Source of the DNA: a virus
Length of the DNA: 22,533 bases
Direction: 5' to 3' (one strand)
Virus record (IMG/VR): IMGVR_UViG_3300045120_000300
Span: 1 to 22,533 of that record
Part shown: piece after piece, positions 5,695 through 11,942 of the stretch
Layout of the letters: each line of letters opens with the position of its first letter
How positions within the stretch are numbered: position 1 is the stretch's first letter
Made by a program: the position numbers and the translations under genes
Notes under the pieces: model-generated
What the model was told of the DNA's origin: nothing
Database searches by the model: none
Seen by the model: only the letters and a program-made list of their open reading frames with translations

Positions 5695-5867
5695 CCCAGC
5701 ACCATTGCTAACAGAATGCAGCCGCCAACGAGAACGATAGGCCAGATGATATGATATTCCTTGCCGCTATAATCATAGGTCAGATCATCCCACATTTTTT
5801 TAGCGCCATCGATTGCATCTCGCTCGCGGGCTTTACGATCGGCTCGCATTTGGTCGCGTTCATTCAT
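5691..5867 (-). CDS. Small C-tail-anchored membrane protein
   Basis: A 58-residue protein with a charged N-terminal half (MNERDQMRADRKARERDAID) and a single hydrophobic segment at about residues 40-57 (IIWPIVLVGGCILLAMVLG) at the extreme C terminus. This makes it a tail-anchored inner-membrane protein with a cytoplasmic charged domain. Function unknown. The start at 5867 lies 9 bases after GGGA in the leader box. The box mini-ORF MGNTP stops in ATGA overlap with it. A long hairpin (5895-5941) precedes the box. Confidence 0.65.
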   Translation of the reverse strand: MNERDQMRADRKARERDAIDGAKKMWDDLTYDYSGKEYHIIWPIVLVGGCILLAMVLG

Positions 5868-5875
5868 GGTGTATT

Positions 5876-5886
5876 TCCCATTGGTT
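5876..5886 (-). promoter_or_regulatory. AACCAATGGGA leader box before 5691-5867
   Basis: Intact box. Its ATG opens the mini-ORF MGNTP, with TGA overlapping the gene start. No operator lies upstream; a hairpin does. Confidence 0.55.
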
Positions 5887-5894
5887 GGCTGCAG

Positions 5895-5941
5895 CAGTGC
5901 AGCGTTGAGCGGCCTTTTCAGGCCGCTCCGTCGCTGCACTG
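5895..5941. repeat. 47-base two-part hairpin between genes
   Basis: Outer arms CAGTGCAGCG (5895-5904) and CGCTGCACTG (5932-5941); inner arms GAGCGGCC (5907-5914) and GGCCGCTC (5921-5928). All are perfect. It sits 3 bases after the stop of 5945-6427 and 9 bases before the leader box of the next gene. There is no T-run, so it is more likely an RNA processing or stability element, or a weak or rho-assisted terminator, than a standard intrinsic terminator. Confidence 0.7.
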
Positions 5942-5944
5942 GCG

Positions 5945-6427
5945 TTAGCGGTAGCAGCGAACGCCCTGTTCGATCGACACCACGTTGTTTTTGACGTTGA
6001 GTTGCCAGATATCGGAGAAATCCTCGCCTTGGGCCTCGATCGTGCCGTTCACGACATGATCGGCAAAGGTCACGGTGCCATCGGTCTTTTTGCCGATCGC
6101 GCCGGGTTTGAGGAAGTGATCGATCAGATATTGCATCCATTCATCGGCGTCATAGAACTTCTCGGCGCCGTTCCACTCGATCGCGGCGCCATCGGGGGTC
6201 GGCACCCACTGGCACCACAGGCCGGGCTGACCTGCGGGCGGGGTGTTGTAGTTACGGATATCCGGTTCTTCGTCCTGGCCCGCATAGCCCTTGCCGTCGA
6301 CGTAATAAGGGCCTTTCTCGCGATCCATGCGGCGGGTGTTGGCGAACTTCATGAGATAGGTCATCTCATGCGCCGACAATGGCGGCGTGACGGTGACGTG
6401 GCCATAGAATTCAGTGGTGTAACCCAT
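5945..6427 (-). CDS. Conserved phage protein (MGYTTEFYGHV; GQPGLWCQWVPT)
   Basis: A 160-residue protein of a family seen in many phages and some bacteria. It begins MGYTTEFYGHVTVTPPLS (usual form MGYTTxFxGxxxxxxPL) and has YLMKFANTRRM, a central PAGQPGLWCQWVPTPDGAAI, EKFYDADEWMQYLIDHFLKP, and a C-terminal strand region. I know of no assigned function. I chose the ATG at 6427; a GTG 24 bases upstream is in frame but would overlap the preceding gene. The preceding gene's last codons (EPMGD) are encoded by the leader box that supplies this gene's GGGAG. Confidence 0.85.
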   Translation of the reverse strand: MGYTTEFYGHVTVTPPLSAHEMTYLMKFANTRRMDREKGPYYVDGKGYAGQDEEPDIRNYNTPPAGQPGLWCQWVPTPDGAAIEWNGAEKFYDADEWMQYLIDHFLKPGAIGKKTDGTVTFADHVVNGTIEAQGEDFSDIWQLNVKNNVVSIEQGVRCYR

Positions 6428-6428
6428 T

Positions 6429-6614
6429 TTAGTCTCCCATTGGTTCGGCACTGCCTTCGATTACAAAAATCGCTTTGTGCCGGTCAAGCGATCCATGCAT
6501 GGAGATGAAAAACCCACTTCCCGGCTCCCGATTCGGCAGCCAGATCTTTAGCTCGCGATGGTCTTCGGTCATGGGAATCGCGGCCAGCAATTCCCGCAGA
6601 TATTTTATGGTCAT
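6429..6614 (-). CDS. Small conserved phage protein (LKIWLP motif)
   Basis: A 61-residue protein: MTIKYLRELLAAIPMTEDHR, then ELKIWLPNREPGSGFF and FVIEGSAEPMGD. It resembles the many short phage proteins of the form (helix)-D-x-E-V-K-I-W-L-P-(strand)-xIEGN; none has a known function. The start overlaps the stop of 6611-6832 (ATGA). Its last residues are the read-through of the leader box in this frame, stopping 1 base before the next ATG. Confidence 0.75.
   Translation of the reverse strand: MTIKYLRELLAAIPMTEDHRELKIWLPNREPGSGFFISMHGSLDRHKAIFVIEGSAEPMGD
6435..6445 (-). promoter_or_regulatory. AACCAATGGGA box inside the end of 6429-6614
   Basis: Here the box forms the last codons of one gene (EPMGD, then TAA) and gives the ribosome binding site of the next, whose ATG follows 1 base after the stop. 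Confidence 0.55.
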
Positions 6615-6832
6615 GATTCCGCCTCCGGCGTTTCAATGGCGTAACGGGTATTGCCGTCGATCAGGATCACGGACTCGCCGTCTTTTATGACCGGCGGCCC
6701 AAAATCGATTTCGTTGTCACGGATCTTCTGCACCGCGAGCCGCACCGATTCGGCGGGATCGTTTCCGGCATAGTCACGGTAATAGCGCACGGCGGCATTG
6801 AAATTGATAAAGCGGTTGGTTCCTACGCGCAT
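6611..6832 (-). CDS. Small phage protein, 73 residues
   Basis: MRVGTNRFINFNAAVRYYRD, then YAGNDPAESVRLAVQKIRDN, EIDFGPPVIKDGESVILIDG and NTRYAIE. Predicted helix-helix-strand-strand. Proteins with an AVRYYRDYG-like start and ending in DG-x-RY are common in alphaproteobacterial phages; function unknown. AGGTAAAG before the ATG is the ribosome binding site; its TGA overlaps the next start. Confidence 0.7.
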   Translation of the reverse strand: MRVGTNRFINFNAAVRYYRDYAGNDPAESVRLAVQKIRDNEIDFGPPVIKDGESVILIDGNTRYAIETPEAES

Positions 6833-6837
6833 GATCT

Positions 6838-6990
6838 TTACCTCTCATGGATAACGGCGGTTGCCAGCAATGCAAGAATTCCGGCAATCCAACCGCAAAC
6901 AAAACCATCTAAACCGATAGCATCGGCCAGATAACGCCCGGTTAGGAATAGCGGCACGCAAAACAGACCGGACAACATAAATTTTTTCAC
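6838..6990 (-). CDS. Small two-helix membrane protein, 50 residues
   Basis: Starts at GTG: KKFMLSGLFCVPLFLTGRYL, then ADAIGLDGFVCGWIAGILAL and ATAVIHER. Two hydrophobic stretches (about residues 4-17 and 29-46) fit two membrane helices. The GTG lies 4 bases after the stop of the previous gene, so coupling is likely; an internal ATG at 6978 is an alternative. Function unknown. Pairs of tiny membrane proteins like this and the next could be holin-like or superinfection-related, but nothing specific is visible. Confidence 0.55.
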   Translation of the reverse strand: MKKFMLSGLFCVPLFLTGRYLADAIGLDGFVCGWIAGILALLATAVIHER

Positions 6991-6994
6991 GGTG

Positions 6995-7099
6995 TTAAAA
7001 CACGATGGCAAAAATCAGGAAGGCGCCCAGCATCGTGATGCAGACCGAGAAAAACAAATCCCGAATCGCATCCAGCTCCACATTACGATCATTTTCCAT
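6995..7099 (-). CDS. 34-residue membrane peptide, first gene of a long operon
   Basis: MENDRNVELDAIRDLFFSVC, then ITMLGAFLIFAIVF. One hydrophobic C-terminal helix covers about residues 15-34. Its start overlaps the TAA of the leader-box mini-ORF MGTL (TAATG), with GGGG as ribosome binding site. It is the first of about fourteen leftward genes behind promoter d. Function unknown. Confidence 0.55.
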   Translation of the reverse strand: MENDRNVELDAIRDLFFSVCITMLGAFLIFAIVF

Positions 7100-7106
7100 T
7101 ACAGAG

Positions 7107-7117
7107 TCCCCATTGGT
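7107..7117 (-). promoter_or_regulatory. AACCAATGGGG leader box before 6995-7099
   Basis: One-base variant at the last position. Mini-ORF MGTL, stop TAA overlapping the gene start as TAATG. Confidence 0.55.
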
Positions 7118-7132
7118 TTTGACAACAAAATG

Positions 7133-7160
7133 ACCCTAGCACGTTTTGTGCTAAGGTCAA
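7133..7160 (-). promoter_or_regulatory. Leftward promoter with operator (site d)
   Basis: TTGACC (7155-7160), a 16-base spacer with CACAAAACGTG (7140-7150 on the plus strand as CACGTTTTGTG), then TAGGGT. The dyad is extended: TAGCAC and GTGCTA arms are perfect, and TGACC / GGTCA lie outside them. It is the most symmetric of the sites. Confidence 0.65.
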
Positions 7161-7169
7161 GATGTAAAT

Positions 7170-7334
7170 TTATAGCTCTGCAATGGCGTCGTCGATCGCG
7201 CTCCTGATGGCGTCCAGATTCGGGAAAGCCTCTTCCCACATTTCATCAGCGGGCACGTTGTCCAATAGAAAACTGGTCAGGTCATCCCGCAAGGCCAGTA
7301 GATCTTGCTTTAATTGTTCGCGGCTGTCGGTCAT
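7170..7334 (-). CDS. Small acidic phage protein, 54 residues
   Basis: MTDSREQLKQDLLALRDDLT, then SFLLDNVPADEMWEEAFPNL and DAIRSAIDDAIAEL. Acidic and helical, with no membrane segment. The start overlaps the stop of the DUF3150-like gene (TGATG), so it is coupled to it and may act with it. Function unknown. Confidence 0.65.
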   Translation of the reverse strand: MTDSREQLKQDLLALRDDLTSFLLDNVPADEMWEEAFPNLDAIRSAIDDAIAEL

Positions 7335-8206
7335 CATGCGGCCCTCGCCATGGCGTCGATTTGCGAGAGGATCAAATTTGCCTGTTTGGAGATATCCGCG
7401 CGCAGCTTTTCGTCGTCGCGCAGATCCTGCGCGGTATAGGCGGTCAACGAATTCAGCTTTTGCTGCATCCGGGTAAGATCGGGATCATTGGCGATATTGA
7501 TCGAGGGAATCAAACCCGCCAGCTCCTTGATGTTATCAACCAAGGTGTCATGAAACTTGCCTTCGGCCGGTTTGCCGTCCTTGGCGGGCTTGTAGTTCTG
7601 CAGCGCCATTTTCAGCTTTTCGACTTTTTCAATGATTCGCTGCCATGCGGTAACGTTGGCGTTGTCAATCGCGTCAGCGTTGCGTTCGGCAATTTCGAGC
7701 TTGATATCGTCAACGACTTCCTTGGGCAGTCCCTGGACTCTGAAATCATGGGCTTGCGGCATTGGTTCGCACGCAATGGTGAAAGCAAACTTTTCGCCCA
7801 GGTTGGCGCTATCGGGATAATCATTGGCGTCGAACAGATCGCCAAGGTATTTGCGGGCGTTGTCGCGTTCCTCGGCATAGACCGAAAAAAACTTGGCCAC
7901 GGCCTTATTGAACTCGCGTTCAAAGGTCGCCATCACGGCCTTATAAGCGGGGTAACCTTCGGCGGTAATGGCGCCCGGCCCTTCATAGGACCATGGCACG
8001 GTCCTTTGCCGGTGCTCCGCGCGGGCGGCGTTCGCAATGCGTTGAATCGCATCCAGTGCGTCGGCGGCGATCACGGATTTATAGACTTTGACTCCGGCTT
8101 TATCTCCGGCATGCGCGCGGGCTTGGGCGGCGCGGGTGGCGCCCTTGTCCATCTTGCGCGCGTTCCAGACGGACATTGAGAGACGAACTAGAAAGGCGTT
8201 GTTCAT
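7334..8206 (-). CDS. DUF3150-like phage protein
   Basis: A 290-residue, mostly helical cytoplasmic protein. Features are an N-terminal FLVRLSMSVWNARKMDKGAT (typical of DUF3150, which starts near such an S-V/I-W-x-A-R-K motif), a KVYKSVI segment, the middle TVPWSYEGPGAITAEGYPAY, FSVYAEERDNARKYLGD, and long C-terminal helices. DUF3150 proteins are found in phages next to MoxR/CobS-type AAA ATPases, as here two genes upstream. I chose the ATG at 8206, with GGGAG 8 bases upstream; the leader-box ATG at 8221 is in frame and would add five residues (MGAII). First gene behind operator e. Confidence 0.75.
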   Translation of the reverse strand: MNNAFLVRLSMSVWNARKMDKGATRAAQARAHAGDKAGVKVYKSVIAADALDAIQRIANAARAEHRQRTVPWSYEGPGAITAEGYPAYKAVMATFEREFNKAVAKFFSVYAEERDNARKYLGDLFDANDYPDSANLGEKFAFTIACEPMPQAHDFRVQGLPKEVVDDIKLEIAERNADAIDNANVTAWQRIIEKVEKLKMALQNYKPAKDGKPAEGKFHDTLVDNIKELAGLIPSINIANDPDLTRMQQKLNSLTAYTAQDLRDDEKLRADISKQANLILSQIDAMARAA

Positions 8207-8215
8207 GATGATAGC

Positions 8216-8226
8216 TCCCATCGGTT
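8216..8226 (-). promoter_or_regulatory. AACCGATGGGA leader box before the DUF3150-like gene
   Basis: Variant with CCGATGGG. Its ATG is in frame with the gene (MGAII, then MNNAF), so it would give an N-terminal extension, not a separate mini-ORF. Confidence 0.55.
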
Positions 8227-8234
8227 GAGGCTTG

Positions 8235-8264
8235 GGTTTAGCACGTTATGTGATATCGATTCAA
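8235..8264 (-). promoter_or_regulatory. Leftward promoter with operator (site e)
   Basis: TTGAAT (8259-8264), an 18-base spacer, TAAACC (8235-8240). The spacer holds CACATAACGTG (8242-8252), flanked as TATCACATAACGTGCTA. The promoter boxes are weak; the operator is well kept. Confidence 0.5.
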
Positions 8265-8396
8265 GACTATTTGACAAACGATAGAGAAAAAGATTTGGCC
8301 GGGCTGCAGCGCCACGCCATCGATTCCAGGTGCTGTAATACCATTGGCAGGGATTAGGTCCGAATCGGGATCAATTCTAAAGCCCGTGGGTGCGTT

Positions 8397-8435
8397 AAAA
8401 AAGGGAGGGCGCTACCATGGCGCCCTCCCTTTTTG
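8397..8435. terminator. Bidirectional intrinsic terminator
   Basis: AAAAAGGGAGGGCGC (8398-8412) and GCGCCCTCCCTTTTT (8420-8434) form a perfect 15-base-pair stem with an A-run on one side and a T-run on the other, so it works on either strand. It ends the leftward unit 8476-9303. From here to the operator at 8235-8264 I see no gene. Confidence 0.9.
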
Positions 8436-8443
8436 CGTCGACG

Positions 8444-8465
8444 GGCGCCCGGTTTGCCGGGCGCC
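8444..8465. repeat. Second hairpin after the DUF7192-like gene
   Basis: GGCGCCCGG and CCGGGCGCC, 9 base pairs with a TTTG loop, just after the stop at 8476. With no T-run of its own, it probably helps the strong terminator next to it or protects the RNA 3' end. Confidence 0.6.
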
Positions 8466-8475
8466 GCTTGGCGGC

Positions 8476-9303
8476 CTAGGCCGCTTCCTCGCCATTGAGC
8501 TTTGCGATTTGGTCGCGGACGAATGCTAGGGCCGTGCCATGGTCGCGGACGTCATGGGAGAGCAGGATTTCGGAGTCTTCGATCACGCCCTCGCCAACAT
8601 AAATTCCGTTCATGTCGCGGCGGCCGGGCGCATGGCTCTGTATCCAGGCATGGCCTAGGGCCCGAAAGAATCCCGGCAGGATCACGGCGCTAGTGGAGGT
8701 GACGTCAAACGGCATGCCGTGGTCCTTGACGATAATCCGGCAGGACGTGCGTTCGTTGCCCTTGGCGTTATCCCCGGTTGAGCCGCCGAAATTGACCACG
8801 AGGCGGACCATGTAACCGGCTTGTTCCAGTATGTCCGCCAGCGTCGCCGCTGCAGCCCCGCGCCAGAACAGCACGTCGGAATGTTCGCCGCCGCTGCAGA
8901 TCATGTTGGCGCAAATGTCGATCCGGGTTGGCGCCACGGTCGATCGGCGCTTCGCCGTCCGCCATGCGATATCAAGGCGGCCATTGTAGACCGCGAAAAT
9001 GTCCAGCACATCGCCTTGATCGGCGCGAACCGGGCGGCGGCGGCGATCGACCGGCACAAGGTCGACTTCGCCGATTTGGTCGCGCAAGGCATTGAGCCGC
9101 GCGCGGCCTTGTTCCCAACCTTCCGACATCACTTTGAGCACATCGTGGCCGGTACCACAGTCGGCGCCGTACCAGTCACCATTATGACCATCCATGAAAT
9201 GGGCCCAATAGCTGGTATTGGCGACATTGAGCGGTTTTAGCTGCACTGCAGACAGGAAGTCCGCGATCGAGTCGTATCGGGCATCGTTAAAGGGCTGTCT
9301 CAT
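8476..9303 (-). CDS. DUF7192-like phage protein
   Basis: A 275-residue cytoplasmic protein between the DUF3150-like protein and the AAA ATPase. Recognisable features are a central strand-rich part RIDICANMICSGGEHSDVLF, then WRGAAAATLADILEQAGYMV, VVNFGGSTGDNAKG and IIVKDHGMPFDV, and a late segment VILPGFFRALGHAWIQ. I associate this order (strand, GAA-x-x-L helix, strand with a polar loop) with DUF7192 of phages, and it is loosely like a VWA-type Rossmann core; I see no intact MIDAS DxSxS. I chose the ATG at 9303 by its GGGA spacing; the box ATG at 9315 is in frame. Single-gene unit: operator f in front, terminator behind. Confidence 0.6.
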   Translation of the reverse strand: MRQPFNDARYDSIADFLSAVQLKPLNVANTSYWAHFMDGHNGDWYGADCGTGHDVLKVMSEGWEQGRARLNALRDQIGEVDLVPVDRRRRPVRADQGDVLDIFAVYNGRLDIAWRTAKRRSTVAPTRIDICANMICSGGEHSDVLFWRGAAAATLADILEQAGYMVRLVVNFGGSTGDNAKGNERTSCRIIVKDHGMPFDVTSTSAVILPGFFRALGHAWIQSHAPGRRDMNGIYVGEGVIEDSEILLSHDVRDHGTALAFVRDQIAKLNGEEAA

Positions 9304-9309
9304 GTTGTT

Positions 9310-9320
9310 TCCCATTGGTT
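9310..9320 (-). promoter_or_regulatory. AACCAATGGGA leader box before the DUF7192-like gene
   Basis: Intact box. Its ATG is in frame with the gene (MGNN, then MRQPF). Confidence 0.55.
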
Positions 9321-9329
9321 AGAGGTAGC

Positions 9330-9362
9330 GCGGCTCTAGCACGTTTTGTGATAGAGCCGCAA
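9330..9362 (-). promoter_or_regulatory. Operator f inside a 31-base dyad
   Basis: The core CACAAAACGTG (9340-9350) lies at the centre of a longer inverted repeat, GCGGCTCTA (9330-9338) and TAGAGCCGC (9352-9360). TTGCGG (9357-9362) and TAGAGC (9333-9338) sit at -35/-10 spacing (18) but match consensus poorly. The extended dyad could form a hairpin in RNA arriving from the AAA ATPase gene. Confidence 0.55.
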
Positions 9363-9371
9363 GCTAATCGA

Positions 9372-10757
9372 TCAAACGCCGACTTTGGCCTTTTCGTCCT
9401 TGGTCCAATCCTCCAGCAAATGATCGCGGATTTCGCGCCAGGACTCGCCGCTTTGTTTCATGATCGCGGCCTTTTGGAATGAACGAGTCGAGATGACGCG
9501 ACGCAATTGCGCTTCGCGGGCCCGATCGCGCAATTCCCATAACCCGGCCATCTCTGCAGCGGTCAACCCGCCCGCAGCTGCAATGCTTTCCTCCAGGGTG
9601 CGATCATAATCGACCGTGATGAAGATGAATCGATCGCGGGTGGCGCCGTCCATCGCATTGCGGCCCGCGTAAATCGGGTTAGCGCCGGTCCCGTAGGTAT
9701 TGGCGGTTGCCATGAAATACGTATTGGCGCCGCGTAGTACCTCTGGATTGTCTTTTCGCAGATGGACAAACCATGAGCCATTGGCCAATGGCATGTTGGC
9801 GACCATGAGCATATTGGGGTCAAAGCCGTCAATTTCGTCAAAGCCGATCAACGCCTTGCCTTGCTCATAGAGCTTGATCGCCTTTGAGGGATGATATTCG
9901 AACTTGCCGCCATCGCCCGGCAATAGACGGCCGATCAAATCGCCTTCAGATGCGCCAGCGGTCCCGCCAACAATGGTATGGTCGACATCAAGGGCTTTTG
10001 CCAATTGCTTGATTAAATGTGTCTTGCCGCACCCGGCCGGGCCAACCAGCATGATATTGGCCTGATAGCCGTTCGGGCCAATTTTCGAGAGATAAGACAA
10101 CGCGCGCTCGAATTGCGGGTGAACAATGCCTTCAATGCGAATTGGCTTCTTGTCCTGATGCCGTACCTCAATAACTCGCGGCGCCACGCCAGCAAGGGAT
10201 TCGTTGATGATCGCCCGCACGCGGTTTTCGTCCAGGCCGGGCGTCCAGCCCTGCAACAAGAGTTGGCGCAATAGCGCCATGGGGTCAACGTTTGCCGGAA
10301 TCGCGTTACCAGGGATTGGTTGCGCTGCAGCATTGGGAGCGGGCTGTGGTGCCATTGGCGCGGCCATCGGTTCGGGTTGATCTGCAGCGGGCTCTGCAGC
10401 CTCTTGCGGTGTTTCCGGCTCTGCAGCGGGCTCTGCAGCCTCTTGTGGCGCCGCGCGGGGATCATCCCGCAAATAAGGTGTGGGGATCGGCGCCGGTTGC
10501 GGGGCGTCGTCGTTTTCGTCGCCGTTTTCAAGTTCGTCCAGTTTGCGCTTGATCGCGGCCAAACCGCTACCGTCGGTTTGGTTATAGGCCAGCGCCAATT
10601 CCCGCATTGAGAGTCCGGCGACGAAAAGCGCGGGATAACCCTGCGAAACCACCCATTTGCGAATTAAAGGCCGATTTTCTGAATTCACGGCGATGTGGCC
10701 GCGTTTGCCGATTAAAGACTCCGCTTCTTGCGGAGTCAGGCTTGGAGTTCGTGCCAT
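9372..10757 (-). CDS. CobS/MoxR-like AAA+ ATPase
   Basis: A 461-residue protein. Residues 1-78 form an N-terminal domain (SLTPQEAESLIGKRGHIAVN). Residues about 80-155 are a Pro/Ala/Glu-rich linker with internal repeats. Residues about 200-400 are the AAA+ core: Walker A GPAGCGKT (239-246), Walker B LIGFDEID (303-310), sensor-1 MATANT (349-354), and RDRF at 374-377. The core resembles CobS/MoxR ATPases, which remodel partner proteins using ATP. In phages such genes lie with DUF3150-like genes, as here, but the target is unknown. I see no CobT/VWA partner gene in the window. I chose the ATG at 10757; the leader-box ATG at 10772 is in frame. A hairpin lies in the first codons. Confidence 0.85.
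   Translation of the reverse strand: MARTPSLTPQEAESLIGKRGHIAVNSENRPLIRKWVVSQGYPALFVAGLSMRELALAYNQTDGSGLAAIKRKLDELENGDENDDAPQPAPIPTPYLRDDPRAAPQEAAEPAAEPETPQEAAEPAADQPEPMAAPMAPQPAPNAAAQPIPGNAIPANVDPMALLRQLLLQGWTPGLDENRVRAIINESLAGVAPRVIEVRHQDKKPIRIEGIVHPQFERALSYLSKIGPNGYQANIMLVGPAGCGKTHLIKQLAKALDVDHTIVGGTAGASEGDLIGRLLPGDGGKFEYHPSKAIKLYEQGKALIGFDEIDGFDPNMLMVANMPLANGSWFVHLRKDNPEVLRGANTYFMATANTYGTGANPIYAGRNAMDGATRDRFIFITVDYDRTLEESIAAAGGLTAAEMAGLWELRDRAREAQLRRVISTRSFQKAAIMKQSGESWREIRDHLLEDWTKDEKAKVGV
10382..10445. repeat. Two-copy direct repeat in the AAA ATPase linker
   Basis: A 25-base identical stretch occurs at 10382-10406 and 10421-10445 (period 39). It encodes the repeated QEAAEPAA linker segment. 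Length variation between related phages would be expected here. Confidence 0.75.
10711..10737 (-). terminator. Terminator-like hairpin inside the start of the ATPase gene
   Basis: On the minus strand GACTCCGC, loop AAGAA, GCGGAGTC (10717-10737), followed by TTTAAT. A perfect 8-base-pair stem with a short U-rich tail, within codons about 7-16. It may attenuate or pause transcription; it could also be chance in coding sequence. Confidence 0.4.
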
Positions 10758-10766
10758 TGTCTGTGT

Positions 10767-10777
10767 TCCCATTGGTT
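10767..10777 (-). promoter_or_regulatory. AACCAATGGGA leader box before the AAA ATPase
   Basis: Intact box. Its ATG is in frame with the gene (MGTQT, then MARTP). No operator lies directly upstream; the unit seems to start beyond 10956. Confidence 0.55.
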
Positions 10778-10800
10778 TCAGATGTTAAAAGACGGCGGGT

Positions 10801-10956
10801 TTAGTGACGTTCGCGAATGTCTTGAATTCGATAGGAGCGGGGGGAATAGTCTTTCCGCAGCTGGATTAATGCGGCCTTTTCGTCGGTCGCTTCGATATTG
10901 ATATCGAAAGACCAATGCTCCGCTTTTTCCCATATTCGGACTTCGAAGGTTTTCAT
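10801..10956 (-). CDS. Small phage protein, first leftward gene
   Basis: A 51-residue protein: MKTFEVRIWEKAEHWSFDIN, then IEATDEKAALIQLRKDYSPR and SYRIQDIRERH. The strand-helix-strand order with AxDEKAAxxxLRKDYxxRxYRI resembles small phage proteins of unknown function. I chose the ATG at 10956; GGGGAAAAAG upstream derives from a diverged leader box (AACCATGGGGA). The next gene is the AAA ATPase, 28 bases further on. It is the first gene left of the AT-rich control region, behind operators g and h. Confidence 0.7.
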   Translation of the reverse strand: MKTFEVRIWEKAEHWSFDINIEATDEKAALIQLRKDYSPRSYRIQDIRERH

Positions 10957-11007
10957 TTGGCTTTTTCCCCATGGTTTGTGCTGGCGCAATCGCCGCAGGC
11001 GTTTTCA

Positions 11008-11027
11008 GTCTTTTATCACGTTTTGTC
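11008..11027 (-). promoter_or_regulatory. Operator g (degenerate copy)
   Basis: Minus strand GACAAAACGTG (11017-11027) followed by ATAAAAGAC. One arm reads GAC where other sites have CAC. TTGACA overlaps the left arm. It is about 60 bases before the first leftward gene at 10956. Confidence 0.45.
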
Positions 11028-11085
11028 AATATGCAGAAAATTGTCTTTTGGGATCAATGAGTTAAAGACAGCGAAATAAGACGGA

Positions 11086-11112
11086 TATTTTATCACGTTT
11101 CGTGAGCTTATA
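11086..11112 (-). promoter_or_regulatory. Operator h with AT-rich promoter
   Basis: Minus strand TTATAA, 17-base spacer, AAATAT; TAAAAT at 15 is an alternative -10. The spacer contains CACGAAACGTG (11094-11104). Candidate promoter for the 10956 leftward unit; it could also face right. Confidence 0.45.
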
Positions 11113-11621
11113 AGTTATTGATATCATTGATGAAACGTCTGCATGTTTGCTAAAGGGCTGAATTCGAGCGGAATAATGAATTTATGTGTATGAAATTGCT
11201 ATGTAAATTTTTTAAAAGCGCGTTTTCTGCAGCGCCAACTAGGCGAAAAGTCAGTAGATTCGGAAACTAGACATGGGTGTGAGAGCATACTCCCCATTCC
11301 CTATTCCCTATTTTGTATGCAACTGCATGAACTTAATTTTTTACATCTCCCCATTAAGCAATTAGATAAAAGACATATATATATATATACTTATTGGAAG
11401 GTTATACTATACCTCTATTCGTATGATCGCTTTTTGCACGGTGCGGGAATGCCGGATTCAGAACGTATTGTTCTAGATCCGGGTATATATTTTGGAATTT
11501 GAGGATTTTCGGCTAGTGGAATTTAAGTCATTGAATTCATTGAACAATCGGTTTTTGCTAGTGGAGGCCAAAAGCAGATGTAAATTTCATTTCTGCACCA
11601 TTGGCGGCCTGGACTCGGCTC

Positions 11622-11638
11622 AAAAGACCATGTCTTTT
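11622..11638. repeat. Inverted pair of AAAAGAC words
   Basis: AAAAGAC, CAT, GTCTTTT: a perfect 7-base inverted repeat with a 3-base loop. A half operator (TTTTTGTGCTA) follows. A second, wider inverted pair of the same word spans 11648-11676. Confidence 0.6.
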
Positions 11639-11687
11639 TGTGCTACCGTCTTTTTAAGTTATTGAAAATAAAAGACAATTAATTTTT

Positions 11688-11706
11688 TCTGCACATTATG
11701 TGCAAA
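11688..11706. promoter_or_regulatory. Operator i
   Basis: TGCACATTATGTGCA (11691-11703 core), the most perfect palindrome in the set (15 bases), next to AAAGAC. No good -35 lies at the right distance on either strand, so it may be a repressor-only or looping site. Confidence 0.5.
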
Positions 11707-11942
11707 GACATTGCGAGATCCGTCCAACGGCCCAAAAAATCACGGAATGTGCGGTCCCCGACCCACCCCCAGCCTGTCCAGGCCACCCACCCAGCGCGCG
11801 TACTTGATGTGACCCCGACATAAAGAATTAAAAAAATCGAAAACGGTAATCCAATACCATTTATTTTTAAAAATGGGGTGGTAATTAGACACCCCCCCAA
11901 ATTATATGCAACCGCATTAATCTGGAACTTTACTAAAATTTA

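Noticed and set aside
7361-8179. 272-codon plus-strand frame opposite the DUF3150-like gene
   Set aside because: The minus-strand frame has family-like motifs, a leader box and an operator; the plus-strand frame has neither a ribosome site nor neighbours in that direction.
11430-11480. Possible tRNA around a GGATTCAGAACG-like stretch
   Set aside because: No acceptor stem, anticodon stem or T-loop could be matched; only a short GAAC/GTTC inverted repeat is present.
11317-11502. Short plus-strand frame in the AT-rich region
   Set aside because: No ribosome binding site, amino-acid use dominated by AT-rich codons (Tyr, Ile, Leu), and it runs through a TA dinucleotide tract.
11679-11900. Short minus-strand frame with many Trp and Gly
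   Set aside because: It crosses operator i and a homopolymer-rich stretch, has no ribosome binding site and no recognisable family.
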